DNA of 64,000 nucleotides from assembly GCA_000729835.1 (NCBI GenBank), contig JFHB01000002.1:541467-605466 (forward strand), given 5' to 3'. The position numbers and the translations under genes are program-made. Each line of letters begins with the position of its first letter. The first letter of the stretch is position 1. Source of the stretch: Atkinsonella hypoxylon. Taxonomy: Eukaryota > Ascomycota > Sordariomycetes > Hypocreales > Clavicipitaceae. Shown here one piece after another: positions 35,482-45,040 of the stretch. A model generated the notes under the pieces. The model did not search any database. It was not told where the DNA came from and was given only the letters and a program-made list of their open reading frames with translations.

Positions 35482-36303
35482 ATGCACTTCCTCTCAGTTG
35501 CCACCCTTGCTCTTTCCGGCCTCGCCCTCGCTGCCCCAGCGCCGGGCAACGCCGAGATTGCCAAGGACTACAAACTTGTCGACGCCGAGGGCAAGGTCAT
35601 TGAACCAAAAGGGGTGAGCAAAAAAAAAAAACAAAGGCCCGTGAGGTTTTCGATATCTGAGAAAAAAAGCTTGTCACTGACTTGGTATTCACCCCCCCCC
35701 CCCTTTTCTTGCCAATGGGTAGGCTTGCGTCATACTCGACCCCTGCTATTTGCGCGGCTGTGTAAGTAGTACACTAGTTACTCCCCTCCCTCTTTTCACA
35801 GCTCGGCCAGGACAAACGTCTCCGACGGTTTTTTTTTTTTTTTCCTTTTTTTTTTCTTTTTCCACATTTTTTTTTTTTTTAATTTAAAATACAAAAAACA
35901 AAAAAATAAAATAAAATAAAATAAGAATCCTTCCAAGCTGACGGTGTGGGATCTCCAGTGCAGTTGGATGGTTGGTCCTGTCGGGGTAAGTACTTCTTGA
36001 AGCCTATAGTGGGACAAAAAAAAAAAAAAAAACCCGTGTTTATACCGTGCTAACGTTGGATAGGTCTGCGTAAGTGTTGAAACTTGGGTAAAAACTACTT
36101 ATTCGTCAAGTTCACGGCGGGCTAATTAAATCTGCGTGTGTGCGTGCGCTGTTGTAGCAATGCGTGAGTTGAAACTGAACCGTCCCCCCCCTCCTTCCCC
36201 CCCTAAACCTTTTTTTATTTTATTATTTGATTATTTGTTTTATTTGGCCCACGTGACTTTCGTTTCTACTAGACTAGCTGCTGATTCCGCTTTGTTGCAG
36301 TAA
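35482..36303 (+). CDS. Small secreted six-cysteine peptide encoded by very short exons
   Basis: Proposed exons: 35482-35613, 35723-35761, 35959-35985, 36064-36069, 36158-36163 and 36301-36303 (the stop TAA). The product is 70 aa. Residues 1-18 are a signal peptide (MHFLSVATLALSGLALAA), followed by an acidic, Cys-free propeptide-like segment to residue 44. The C-terminal 26 residues hold all six cysteines, spaced C-x5-C-x4-CC-x9-C-x-C and ending on Cys70. Exon borders are well formed: GTGAGC, GTAAGT, GTAAGT, GTAAGT and GTGAGT donors, with CTAAC-like branch points before the 6-nt exon at 36064. Every junction is phase 0. The Cys order C-C-CC-C-C resembles knottin frameworks, but I know no family match and the function is unknown. 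An extra exon around 35802-35827 or read-through of exon 4 to a stop near 36130 cannot be excluded. Confidence 0.55.
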
Positions 36304-37558
36304 ATCCAGCTGGCTTCTGGCGGCCGAGAAGCCCCCTTCGGAGAGAGACCCTGCGCTCGGTTTCATCATCAACTTCTTGGCCCTGGTGCAACGGACTCGG
36401 TGATAACTACAGGCAACTTGGATTCACTTTCTTTAAAAGCGGAAAAGAAAATTTGCTTTTGGGGGGGGAAGAGAACTGCCTATTGAGAATTGACGCAAGT
36501 GTGGGTAGTTTTTTTTAATTTGAAATTGACATCGTGCTTAGCAAATGGAAGCACTTTTTTTATAAACATGCACCCTTTTTTTTTTTTTTGTTCTTTTCTG
36601 CAATTAGTTGACTTCGTGAGCTTGAACTTGTGTCGTAGGCCTCATGTCGTGTTATTCGATTGGGCGATATCTCCGCTGCGGGTTGCGAGGTCCCGATTGT
36701 AGACAATCTGGTTGGTGCGTGAGCTCCGGTAGTGTGGGGGCCGGAGCTTATGCTTGTTCTCTCACGTTGCCGAAAAGGTAAAGGTACATCCCAATCTAAC
36801 TAATATAGCGGCTCTGCATTTCTCGCTAGCGATCGAAGGCATTGCATTGGGAGTAGGGAAGTCTGTCGGCCTTTCAAACTGGGCTTCTGTAACCTTACGA
36901 TGCATCTCAATGGTCAAATTCAACGTGCTGCAGCCTTATTGGCGTCAAACAAGTCGTAATTGTTTTACTACCGTGGTGGCTGGCAAGCTGGCGGGGATCA
37001 AAGATGCTGATACGACATGGATGCCCGTCGTAGATATAATGAGACATGTTGTGGACCGGCGATTGAACCAGTCGGCTGTCTGCTGTCTGCACGAGGGCGG
37101 CGCCCCTTCTTGCCATGACTGTTGTCGACAAAAGACTCGGCGAACATTATCCAACGTGCAGCAAGAATTCTTTTTTTTTTTTTTTTGCTTTTTCTTTTTT
37201 TTCGGGGGGGGGGGGGGGGGGATGGGGGGGGCAGCAAGGAGCAATAATGATTTTGATCTCTACTAACGACTTACCTTCCTGTGCGGATCAACGGCACTTG
37301 TCTTACAAGATTATGCACAAATTCCAAAGACCGTGATATATTGCTTTTTAGCAGAATCAATTATTGTTCTTTCGCGATTGACTACCACAATGCTTGGCCT
37401 AAGTGTAAAAAGAGATCGTCCACCCAATGTCGTCATAAGTAAGCGTGTACAAAGATATACAGCAGAAGAATTTCGCATCCACAGCCAGAAACCCGCCATG
37501 AGCCAGTCGTGGCAGGTGTACACTCAAGTCCTAGCGCACCTCATCCTCACCTTGCCCT
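36304..37558. other. Convergent intergenic region
   Basis: 3' flank of the Cys-rich peptide gene (+) and the LPMO gene (-). It holds T16 and G14-type homopolymers at about 37171-37230. The open frame across 36754-37266 is mostly homopolymer-coded at its end and has no domain. Confidence 0.5.
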
Positions 37559-38833
37559 TCAAGCAGCAAATCGCATGGCGCGGCGCCCAGATCGCTTCCT
37601 CTTGCCCGCAACCACCTTCAGGTCACTGCTCTGCCCAGGAGCGCATGTGGTACCAGCAGCGACGGGCTGAACAGCAGTCCACTTACCACTAGCACATCGC
37701 TGGAAAGATTTCCCGCCAATGCAATTCCATGCACCCTCTGCAGTGCAAGCTGAGCCGGCAGGGAAACCTCCAGACGGACTGTTGCCACCGCTGGTGTCGG
37801 TGCCGGTGCCGGTGCCGGTGCCGGTGCCGTTAGCAGGGGCTTGACTACCTCCTTCGGCGACGCTGGGCTGGGCAGCTGGGGCAGCTGGGGCAGGGGTAAC
37901 AGCAGGTGCTTCGCCGGGCAGAGGCTGGCTCGGGGTAGGCTGGCTTTGGGGAGGCTGGCTCTGAGAGGACTGGCTTGGTTGGTTCTGGCTCACAGTGATA
38001 AATACACCTCCAGGCAGAGACCCAGATGGTTGGCCAGACGGGGCAGCGGGTTGGGAGTCGGAGGTAGAAGCTGGTTGAGCTGCGGGTGCCGGTGCCGGTG
38101 CCGGTGCCGGTGCAGTCGAACCTCCTGCGCCTGATCCAGCTTTGCAATTACCTTGGACAAATGGTCCTTTTTGAGCCATCATAGTAGAGCCACCAAAGTT
38201 ATCGACGTCTTTGCCCGGGTCGGGAAATCTCATGTCTGTATCAGAGGTAGTTTGACACCCGTTTCCAATATTGGCGACAAACATATCTGGCAAGCTGTTG
38301 ATGAAGCTTTGGGAACCACCAGAGCCAGTAACGGTCAGAGGCGCGCAGTTCATGTACATCTCGCGGTTCCCAACCTTGTTGAACCAAGTCCAGGCCAGAG
38401 TATAGTTACCTGAAGCTAGTTCCTTGGGGATCGTGAAGTCGTAGGTGTACGGGTCTTTGGCTCCAGCGTTGTTGCCCAAGTTTCCCGCTTGACCCTTGGC
38501 AGGACAGCCTCCCTCAATTGATTTGATCACCTTCCAAACAGATTGCTTCGTTGGCTTCGTGTCTGTGGTGACAGAAACTTGGCAAGAGCCGCCGCCATGA
38601 ACAGCTTGGCCAGTAAATTCGAGCTTCTGCGCGCTCCCCTGGGGATATACGTTACTTGCACCGCCAGGAGTAGCATCATACGCGCTGCCGAATTTACAGG
38701 GAAAATCAGCCCCCGTGGCCTCGAGTGGTGAGTTGTTGAGTTTTTCGGTATTGAATGGAACGGGATTGGCCATCTTCATGTGGGCGGCGGCGAGAGTTGC
38801 CAAGTTGGCAAGTGCAAAAGTGTTGAGATGCAT
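37559..38833 (-). CDS. AA11-type lytic polysaccharide monooxygenase with C-terminal X278-like module
   Basis: Intronless, 424 aa from the ATG at 38833; an in-frame extension to 39007 is rejected because MHLNTFALANLATLAAA is a clean signal peptide. Cleavage leaves His18 as residue 1 (HMKMANPVPF), the N-terminal half of the copper histidine brace. The second His is in GQAVHGGGSCQVSVTTD and the axial Tyr region in NREMYMNCAPLTVTG. The catalytic domain ends near residue 220 (GPFVQGNCKAG). A linker rich in Ala-Pro, Ser-Gln-Pro and Gly-Thr repeats follows. The C-terminal module reads CTAEGAWNCIGGKSFQRCASG, like the X278 module seen on AA11 enzymes. AA11 LPMOs oxidatively cleave chitin; that substrate is inferred. 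The protein ends with a basic tail (GKRKRSGRR). Confidence 0.88.
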   Translation of the reverse strand: MHLNTFALANLATLAAAHMKMANPVPFNTEKLNNSPLEATGADFPCKFGSAYDATPGGASNVYPQGSAQKLEFTGQAVHGGGSCQVSVTTDTKPTKQSVWKVIKSIEGGCPAKGQAGNLGNNAGAKDPYTYDFTIPKELASGNYTLAWTWFNKVGNREMYMNCAPLTVTGSGGSQSFINSLPDMFVANIGNGCQTTSDTDMRFPDPGKDVDNFGGSTMMAQKGPFVQGNCKAGSGAGGSTAPAPAPAPAPAAQPASTSDSQPAAPSGQPSGSLPGGVFITVSQNQPSQSSQSQPPQSQPTPSQPLPGEAPAVTPAPAAPAAQPSVAEGGSQAPANGTGTGTGTGTDTSGGNSPSGGFPAGSACTAEGAWNCIGGKSFQRCASGKWTAVQPVAAGTTCAPGQSSDLKVVAGKRKRSGRRAMRFAA

Positions 38834-39956
38834 TTTGGGGAGAGTGAGAAGCTTCACGTGCCAGACGGAAGATTCAAAGAAGCAGAGAAAGGAAATGCGT
38901 TGTTTTTTGCTATGCAGAAAATGAGAGCAGTGTCGTCGAGACGAATCTAGCCGGGATGTGGAATAAGGAAAATCGAAGTCGAGTTGTTGAGACGGCGGGT
39001 TTGCCACGGGTGAGCTACAGCATTGCGTATGGTCAGTTTGCAGTCCACGAACGGCTCGCCAAAATTGACCTTTCGGGTAGGAAGCAAACTCAGGTTGTCA
39101 AGCCAGGACAAATTTCCAGGTCCACATGAAAATGGTGAAAGGAATGCATATGTCACGACCAGAAAGTCACCGAGAGGTATTTGCTTGGCACGAGCCTTCC
39201 TTGAAGGAAGGGTCATATGAGATGGGGCAACTTACAAAAGAATTGAGAGAGATATTCGTAAACAGCGAAGGTCGCAAGAAATGAAGATAGTTCAAATTCT
39301 AAACCAGAGAACTTTGAAGAAGGATAGTTTACGAAGCAGACAAGGTCTAGCCTTGGGTGAGAAGAAGAGAGGTTATCAAGGGAATGTAAGTTGTCTCGAC
39401 GACAAACTTCTGAAAGACTTTTAAGAAAGCCGTTGCCTACAGATGGAACAGGGACACATTTGAAAGTCAGGAGATGCAGACCGTCTTATATCAAAGCGGC
39501 TGTGCGTTTCTGCAGCGTGACCCCCGGCCCCCTTGTCATGATCGTTTGACAGTCAACCCGTGCGGAGGGTTTAGGACAGAACAGGAAATGACGAACATGA
39601 CTGGGGACAAAGAGGCCGCCAAAGAGCCAAAGAGCTTCGCCGACCAAGACCGAACAGTGACTGAACACAGCGATTGAACACAGCGACTGGACAGGCTTGG
39701 CGCTCGCCCAGCTCCAGGCCAGGCACAAGGGGTCTCTCTCAGTGGCGATGGGCAGACCAGACGCGAATGGATCGTTGGAACCTGCATTGGAGGTGGCTTG
39801 TCTGTGCACGCATGGTGGATCGGCCGGGGGAAAGGGGTAATATTTCCATCTGTTGTTAAAGAGAAGCTTGACGCCGGATCATCGATAGGACAGGATGAGG
39901 ATAGGGTACAGTTTCGAAGCGCATCAGATCCGGCAAGATGTGGTGGACATGCACGT

Positions 39957-39986
39957 TCATCCGTGTTCATCCGTGTTCATCCATGT
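39957..39986 (+). repeat. 10-bp tandem repeat, unit TTCATCCGTG
   Basis: Three adjacent copies, the last with one substitution. Confidence 0.8.
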
Positions 39987-41008
39987 TCCACAGCCATCTT
40001 GATTGGTCCGTCCCTGAGGAAGGAAACCCCCCCCCCCCCCCCCATCCCCCATGTCTGACTCCTGCGTCACCATGAAGAGGCGTTTGTCAACAGCACACGT
40101 CTTGGGGGGTGGGGGTGGGGGAAGAGCGCAAAGCACGACGCGCAATGCGACATGTGCGGTGCAGATAGGAGGAGTTCATGTTAACTATCGTAGTGCTGAT
40201 ATTAGCGAGTGAACGCCTCTCCCAGCAATGAGGACACGATCCCGCCAATCAGACTGCTTCCTCGCTACAACACCGCAGCCTCTCCCGACCGCCATGTGAG
40301 GTCAAGTCTGTCTGATGTCTCATCCCCGAAAGTAGGGCGACACGAAAAGCCATGATGCAGGAGATTTTGTTCAGGATTCCGCACACTGCACATGTAGCCA
40401 AATCTCTTCAGACATCATCCAAATTTTATATGCTATGCCCTGTTCTAATTCCTGGCTAAGTCACGAGTCAAAGTGCAAAGTTTGCCACAGGCGTCTTTTC
40501 TTCTTCTTTCACCATCATACTGTTGCCTCTATTGTTTGTTGGAGTTCAGTCTGGTTGCAACACAAAGCTCCCTCTTGTTTTTGAAAGCAATCTGTCGTAT
40601 TGCGGCACAAGACATCGGAAATTGTTGAATCGGATTCAGCCAACGAGACCTCAGCCGACGCCTCTGCCATTCACAGCCCTCGATCGGGCGTAGCAATATT
40701 GTCACGTTTCCGACAACGTAGCCGCCTTTCTCACCCGTTGGAGAAGGGCGGGCACTTACGGATACGTCCGTCCGTACTGGTGAATGCAGGGGCCAGTTGA
40801 GCTTCCCGGCTGGCAATGACCTGCGACCACTCAATTGCCAGGCATTCGATCAGGGGGCCGTGATATGAGTACCGTTTGACGCCAGCTACCACACCACAGG
40901 ACAAAGTTCAGTGTGACAGTTCAATGCTGCTTCGTGCGTTTGGAGGTGAAGAAGCCAAGAGCACAAACATTGGGTGTGAGTGGGCCCCCCTTGGCCCCCA
41001 CCCATTGG

Positions 41009-41038
41009 CTGCGGCGTGCGGCGTGCGGCGTGCGGCGT
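41009..41038 (+). repeat. 7-bp tandem repeat, unit GTGCGGC
   Basis: About four head-to-tail copies in a locally GC-rich stretch. Confidence 0.85.
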
Positions 41039-41132
41039 TTGTAAAACCAGGCCAAGTTTCAAACTGACTTCTTCTTCCTTGTTGACCAACTTTCCCTTTT
41101 CGTAACATGTTCGTTTGAGCTTTGAGCCCCAG

Positions 41133-41160
41133 AAAAAAAAAAAAAAAAAAAAAAAAAAAA
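41133..41160 (+). repeat. Poly-A tract of 28 bases
   Basis: Uninterrupted run of A, the longest homopolymer in the window. No target-site duplication or retroelement body is visible beside it. Confidence 0.9.
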
Positions 41161-41643
41161 CAAGATGTGGGAATAAGCTAGCCCTGGCAAACGTAACCTA
41201 CGATACTCCGTACATCGGGTAGTCTTCCCACACCTTTTACACTGGATACTGGTGTGCTTGTTTCTTGCTTCACTAGTGAGAGAAACGAGTTGACGTCGTC
41301 TTGGTAGCACAGAAGATCGACTCGTCTAGATTGTTTCTTTGATAATATGTACACGTTGGTGGGCACGGACAGCATGAGCACGCTGCCTCCTCAACCCCGG
41401 TCGGACGCAAGGAATGAACATTCAATGATATGCTGAGGTTGAATGTCATACCAGGCCATCTCTTTCAGATGACATGTGGTCTCACCAAACAAGGCCGTTG
41501 TGATTGAGTGTAACCGCCCAACGACAGGTTCGAAATTACCGGGCCTCCTGCCTCCTGCCAGTTGCCGCAACATGTTGAGCATCCGTCGAATTTTATCTTC
41601 GCAGTAGTGAAGCTGGTTGAACTACATATTTTGTACCCAATCT

Positions 41644-41673
41644 TACCCAGTCCTACCCAGTCCTACCCAGTCC
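41644..41673 (+). repeat. 10-bp tandem repeat, unit TACCCAGTCC
   Basis: Three copies in a row, bounded by partial units. Confidence 0.85.
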
Positions 41674-43362
41674 GGTCCGCGCCATGGTCTAAGCGCCAGT
41701 CCGTGGCCATCATTCATTAACTTGGCAATGGTGCAGCCCCCAGGTAATATCCCACCATGCAACCCGCTCCGGAATTTTACCCAACCACCAAGTTGACTAT
41801 CGTACTCCGTAAACCCCTTTATTTCCGTGATTTTCTCTTGGCATCCTTGTCACGGTCTCCACCGGTGAGCACTTACCCACAAATACACCAACTACACTAT
41901 TGTCCCTCACGACCATATTGCCCAGCTCCGTGCATGAACCGCGCTGTATAAAGACCTGCGGGGAATATAACCATCTAAAAATGTGTGTTTCGGTGGTGGT
42001 CCCCTGTCCATCCCATCGGGGCGTTGTGTTTCAGACATTCTTTCCCACTGCCGTATAAACACCAAAGGTCGGACGAATCCCGCTTCTCTTCACGCATGGA
42101 ACCCTGTCACGGAGAGCCAACCGAGCTGTCTCCACTGACATGGCTGGATTGTATCAAGCGCTCCGTGGTAGATCCAAGCACTAGACAGATGATTAAAGGA
42201 CTTTGCTTGTCGGTGAACATCATTTAGAAGCGCTTCGAGCGATGGGTCTGATGGAGTCGTCATTGGATATAGCATACGTTCTCAAACCTGCCCAGACAAA
42301 CTTTGTATTCTGCTTGTGCAACCAGTCAATCACAAAACCCCCAAGTATTGGAAGATGCGATATGATGTGATGAGACCTTTGGGATCAAGCTGTTGAGATA
42401 CAGGACCAGGCTGCATGAACTTTGGGTATCCTGGCGTCCTCTCATAGTCATAAGGTTCAGGTGGTCATGACATTCCGACACTCCCTCTGTTGGTTTCGGC
42501 CTCCTGTGCTGAATTTTGGCATCTCTTCTTCGTAATTCCCCCCAATCCTTCACACTCTGAGGCAACACCTACTGGTATATAGATCATAAGCGTTATGTGT
42601 ACGCCAACCTTGAATCATGTCGAGGCATGAATGATCCTCTAACCGCCGAGAACAATATCTGTCCAACAGAAGATTGTGTCTTCTGTGGAGGAATCTCATC
42701 TCAGAAGAACGTATCTTCCTCTCTGTTTCTCTCATGACGTAAACTGAAATATACACCATATTTCAGGCTCTAACTGGTGCACCAGGCCCATTCAATAGTG
42801 ATGAATGGTGAACGACATGGTAGATCTCGTTGCAATGTCCCCTTTTGTGAGGGGTCCATTTCCATATGATGGCAGCATGGAACTATACGTATACTGTTTT
42901 GTAGTGAATAGGACGAATAAGAGAAGGTAGCAAACTTCAAGGTAAGGAAATAAAGTCGTCATAGACTCTGGGGAAAAGTGCGAGGAAGGGTTTAAAATAA
43001 GGGGTAAAAGAAGGACGACGATGCGAAGCTGACTTCGGGTTATACCGGTCTGTGGAGATTGAAACGCTATATGCAGAAGCATGTCATTAGTGAGCGAAAT
43101 CTTTGACAAAAGCTCTTACATAATACAGAGCAATCTACTCTATCAGTGTATCTTCATTTGACAATGTGCTTTTCTATTTGGTTGACGTCATTGGTAGCCA
43201 TCGTTGTGTCGTACTGTTTGTCTGCTGGCATGGACGTTCTTGTTGAAATACACCCTACAGCTGCTGGAAGCAAGTGTATCCTATCAGCCATCCGGGAACA
43301 TTAGAGCTGCCCACTGGACCCCATACTGCAATCGTAAGGACCACGCCGACCTGGCTCCTCCA

Positions 43363-44021
43363 TTAGACTGCCGAGTTCACAACTTCTTCTTCATTCTTAT
43401 CTAGTGCAGGGTGTTAGCAGAGACAACACGGCAGCTTGCGGACGTACCATAGAACCTGAGCTCATTTCTTGTCCAACGCGTCATCTTTTCCCGTCGAAAC
43501 TCTTCGAAGTCCCATTCTCGCTTTTCCAAGTGGTTCACTGGCAAGAACACGTAAACAAAAGTCTTCGCCTCGTCTCCTACAACTTCCTTGTCTCCGTCTT
43601 TCTCAAGAACATGTACTTTGACTCTGCGTCGTTCATATTCCGAGCCTTCGAAGTTGTCTAGCTTGTTGATGTTGGCATCCGTTAGGCCGGTCACATGAAT
43701 GCCTCTGATCTCATGCCCGGGCTCTGGAACAGCAGCTGGGTAGTCTTCGAACTTCACGCGGTGGCGACAGAAATCTTTGAGGATCGCCGGTCTGAAGCTG
43801 TGTAAATCACGAATGGCCTTCGCTGGATTTTCGTTGCCGTAGCACACCTTGAAGAAGATTTCTGGTGCCATCTTTGGTCTTGTCAGCTATATTGTGGTCC
43901 AATATGCGAAGTCGTCCTATGTCCTACCAGCGTGCCTGCTGAGGTCAGCAATCTTGCATATTGTAATCAACTGCAAATCTGAAACCTCACCGTACACAAA
44001 GACACTCCCCTCTCCACTCAT
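43363..44021 (-). CDS. AIG2-like gamma-glutamylaminecyclotransferase family protein
   Basis: Four exons: 43991-44021, 43928-43935 (8 nt), 43448-43871, 43363-43400; 166 aa. The splice joins restore SVFVYGTLMAPEIFFKVCYG, in which YGTLM is the phosphate/substrate-binding loop of the gamma-glutamyl cyclotransferase fold. NKLDNFEGSEYERRRVKV carries the acidic residue expected at the active site, and EKREWDFEEFRREKMTRW is the conserved C-terminal helix. The final intron (donor GTACGT, branch CTAAC, acceptor CACTAG) replaces a spurious read-through tail with DKNEEEVVNSAV. The family releases 5-oxoproline from gamma-glutamyl amines or peptides; the substrate here is unproven. It is divergent from TRA1. 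Confidence 0.85.
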
Positions 44022-45040
44022 CCTGAATTAGTGAAGTGGCTTATAGCATGAATCGGGTATAAGAATAAAACGGATTGTCAACTCTCAAACAAGATGTTTG
44101 ATGTCCAGGCCTGATGCGTAGCTATGTGTTCAACTGCTCAACAATACTCGAGTCAAACTCCGCAAGGGAGATTGTAAGGCTTGCACTGTGTTTGTGTAGT
44201 CTAAATACTATCAACTGCAGAAAAAAGTGTTAACAGGGAACTAATAATAGAAGTAAGCGTCAAGAGCAATGTTCTAGTATTTGGGTAGCAAGGTTCGTTG
44301 ATCACGTAGCTTGTGGGTTTGGATTTTGGAGAATGAGATTACCTACATGGGCAGTGTTGCTAATGACCGGGGATGACTCAGCTGGAGGAAAGGGATCGTA
44401 CTGATTACCGAGTCATAGAGAGAAATTTGTTACGAGCCATGAGGTATGAAAATAGCCAGCCAAATTGTAACCTTTGCGTAGGGAAAGCTTAGAGTTGAAC
44501 AATACAGGTTGAGGTGGCGGGTATCCTAGATCCCAGATAGCGGGAGATGAGATAAGATATGAACTTGGAGGTAATATTATGGGGCGTTGCGTGCACTCCT
44601 CAAAGGTGGGGCGCGCCCGCCACTAGGTTCGGATCAACGTTGTTGCATCTCCTAGCGCCATTGGTTTTGGTGACCATGGCCCCCAGATTCGAGGTTTCTC
44701 TAAATTTCAACGCGGTTGCCCTCAACGGTCCCCGTCTCTTACATGTAAAGCTGTAGGTCAGCGATTTTGGCTCTCTATTGCTATAATACTTTATGCTCGA
44801 GCTCTCATGCAGCAGACAAGCTACTGCATATAATATACAGGACCTAAACTTCCACTTTTTCTGTGTAATATTATTTGTTGTCACTGAACTAAGTCACCTG
44901 CGCAGCTCGAACTTCGGTACGCGGCAGCATCGCGATCCACCATCTTGCAATATCTGCCTCCACGACGCCGACCAGAGCAACAACGAACCGCACTCTTATG
45001 GAACGAATGGTCGCGTCTCGTGGCTGCCGATAATGTCATC
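44022..45040. promoter_or_regulatory. Divergent intergenic region between the AIG2-like gene and TRA1
   Basis: About 1 kb between two start codons pointing outward, so it contains both promoters and leaders. No TATA box or repeat stood out; small open frames have no support. Confidence 0.45.

Larger units (their letters stand above)
38834..43362. other. 4.5-kb gene-poor region
   Basis: No supported gene on either strand. The left end must hold the LPMO promoter. Local features are a 10-bp tandem TTCATCCGTG (39957-39986), a C16-type run (40028-40043), a GTGCGGC tandem (41009-41038), an A28 run (41133-41160) and a TACCCAGTCC tandem (41644-41673). Open frames are short and lack domains. Confidence 0.5.

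Noticed and set aside
36754..37266. 170-residue plus-strand frame
   Set aside because: Ends in poly-Phe and poly-Gly from homopolymers and has no recognisable domain.
41133..41160. Poly-A as the tail of a retroposed element
   Set aside because: No element body or target-site duplication is seen next to it.
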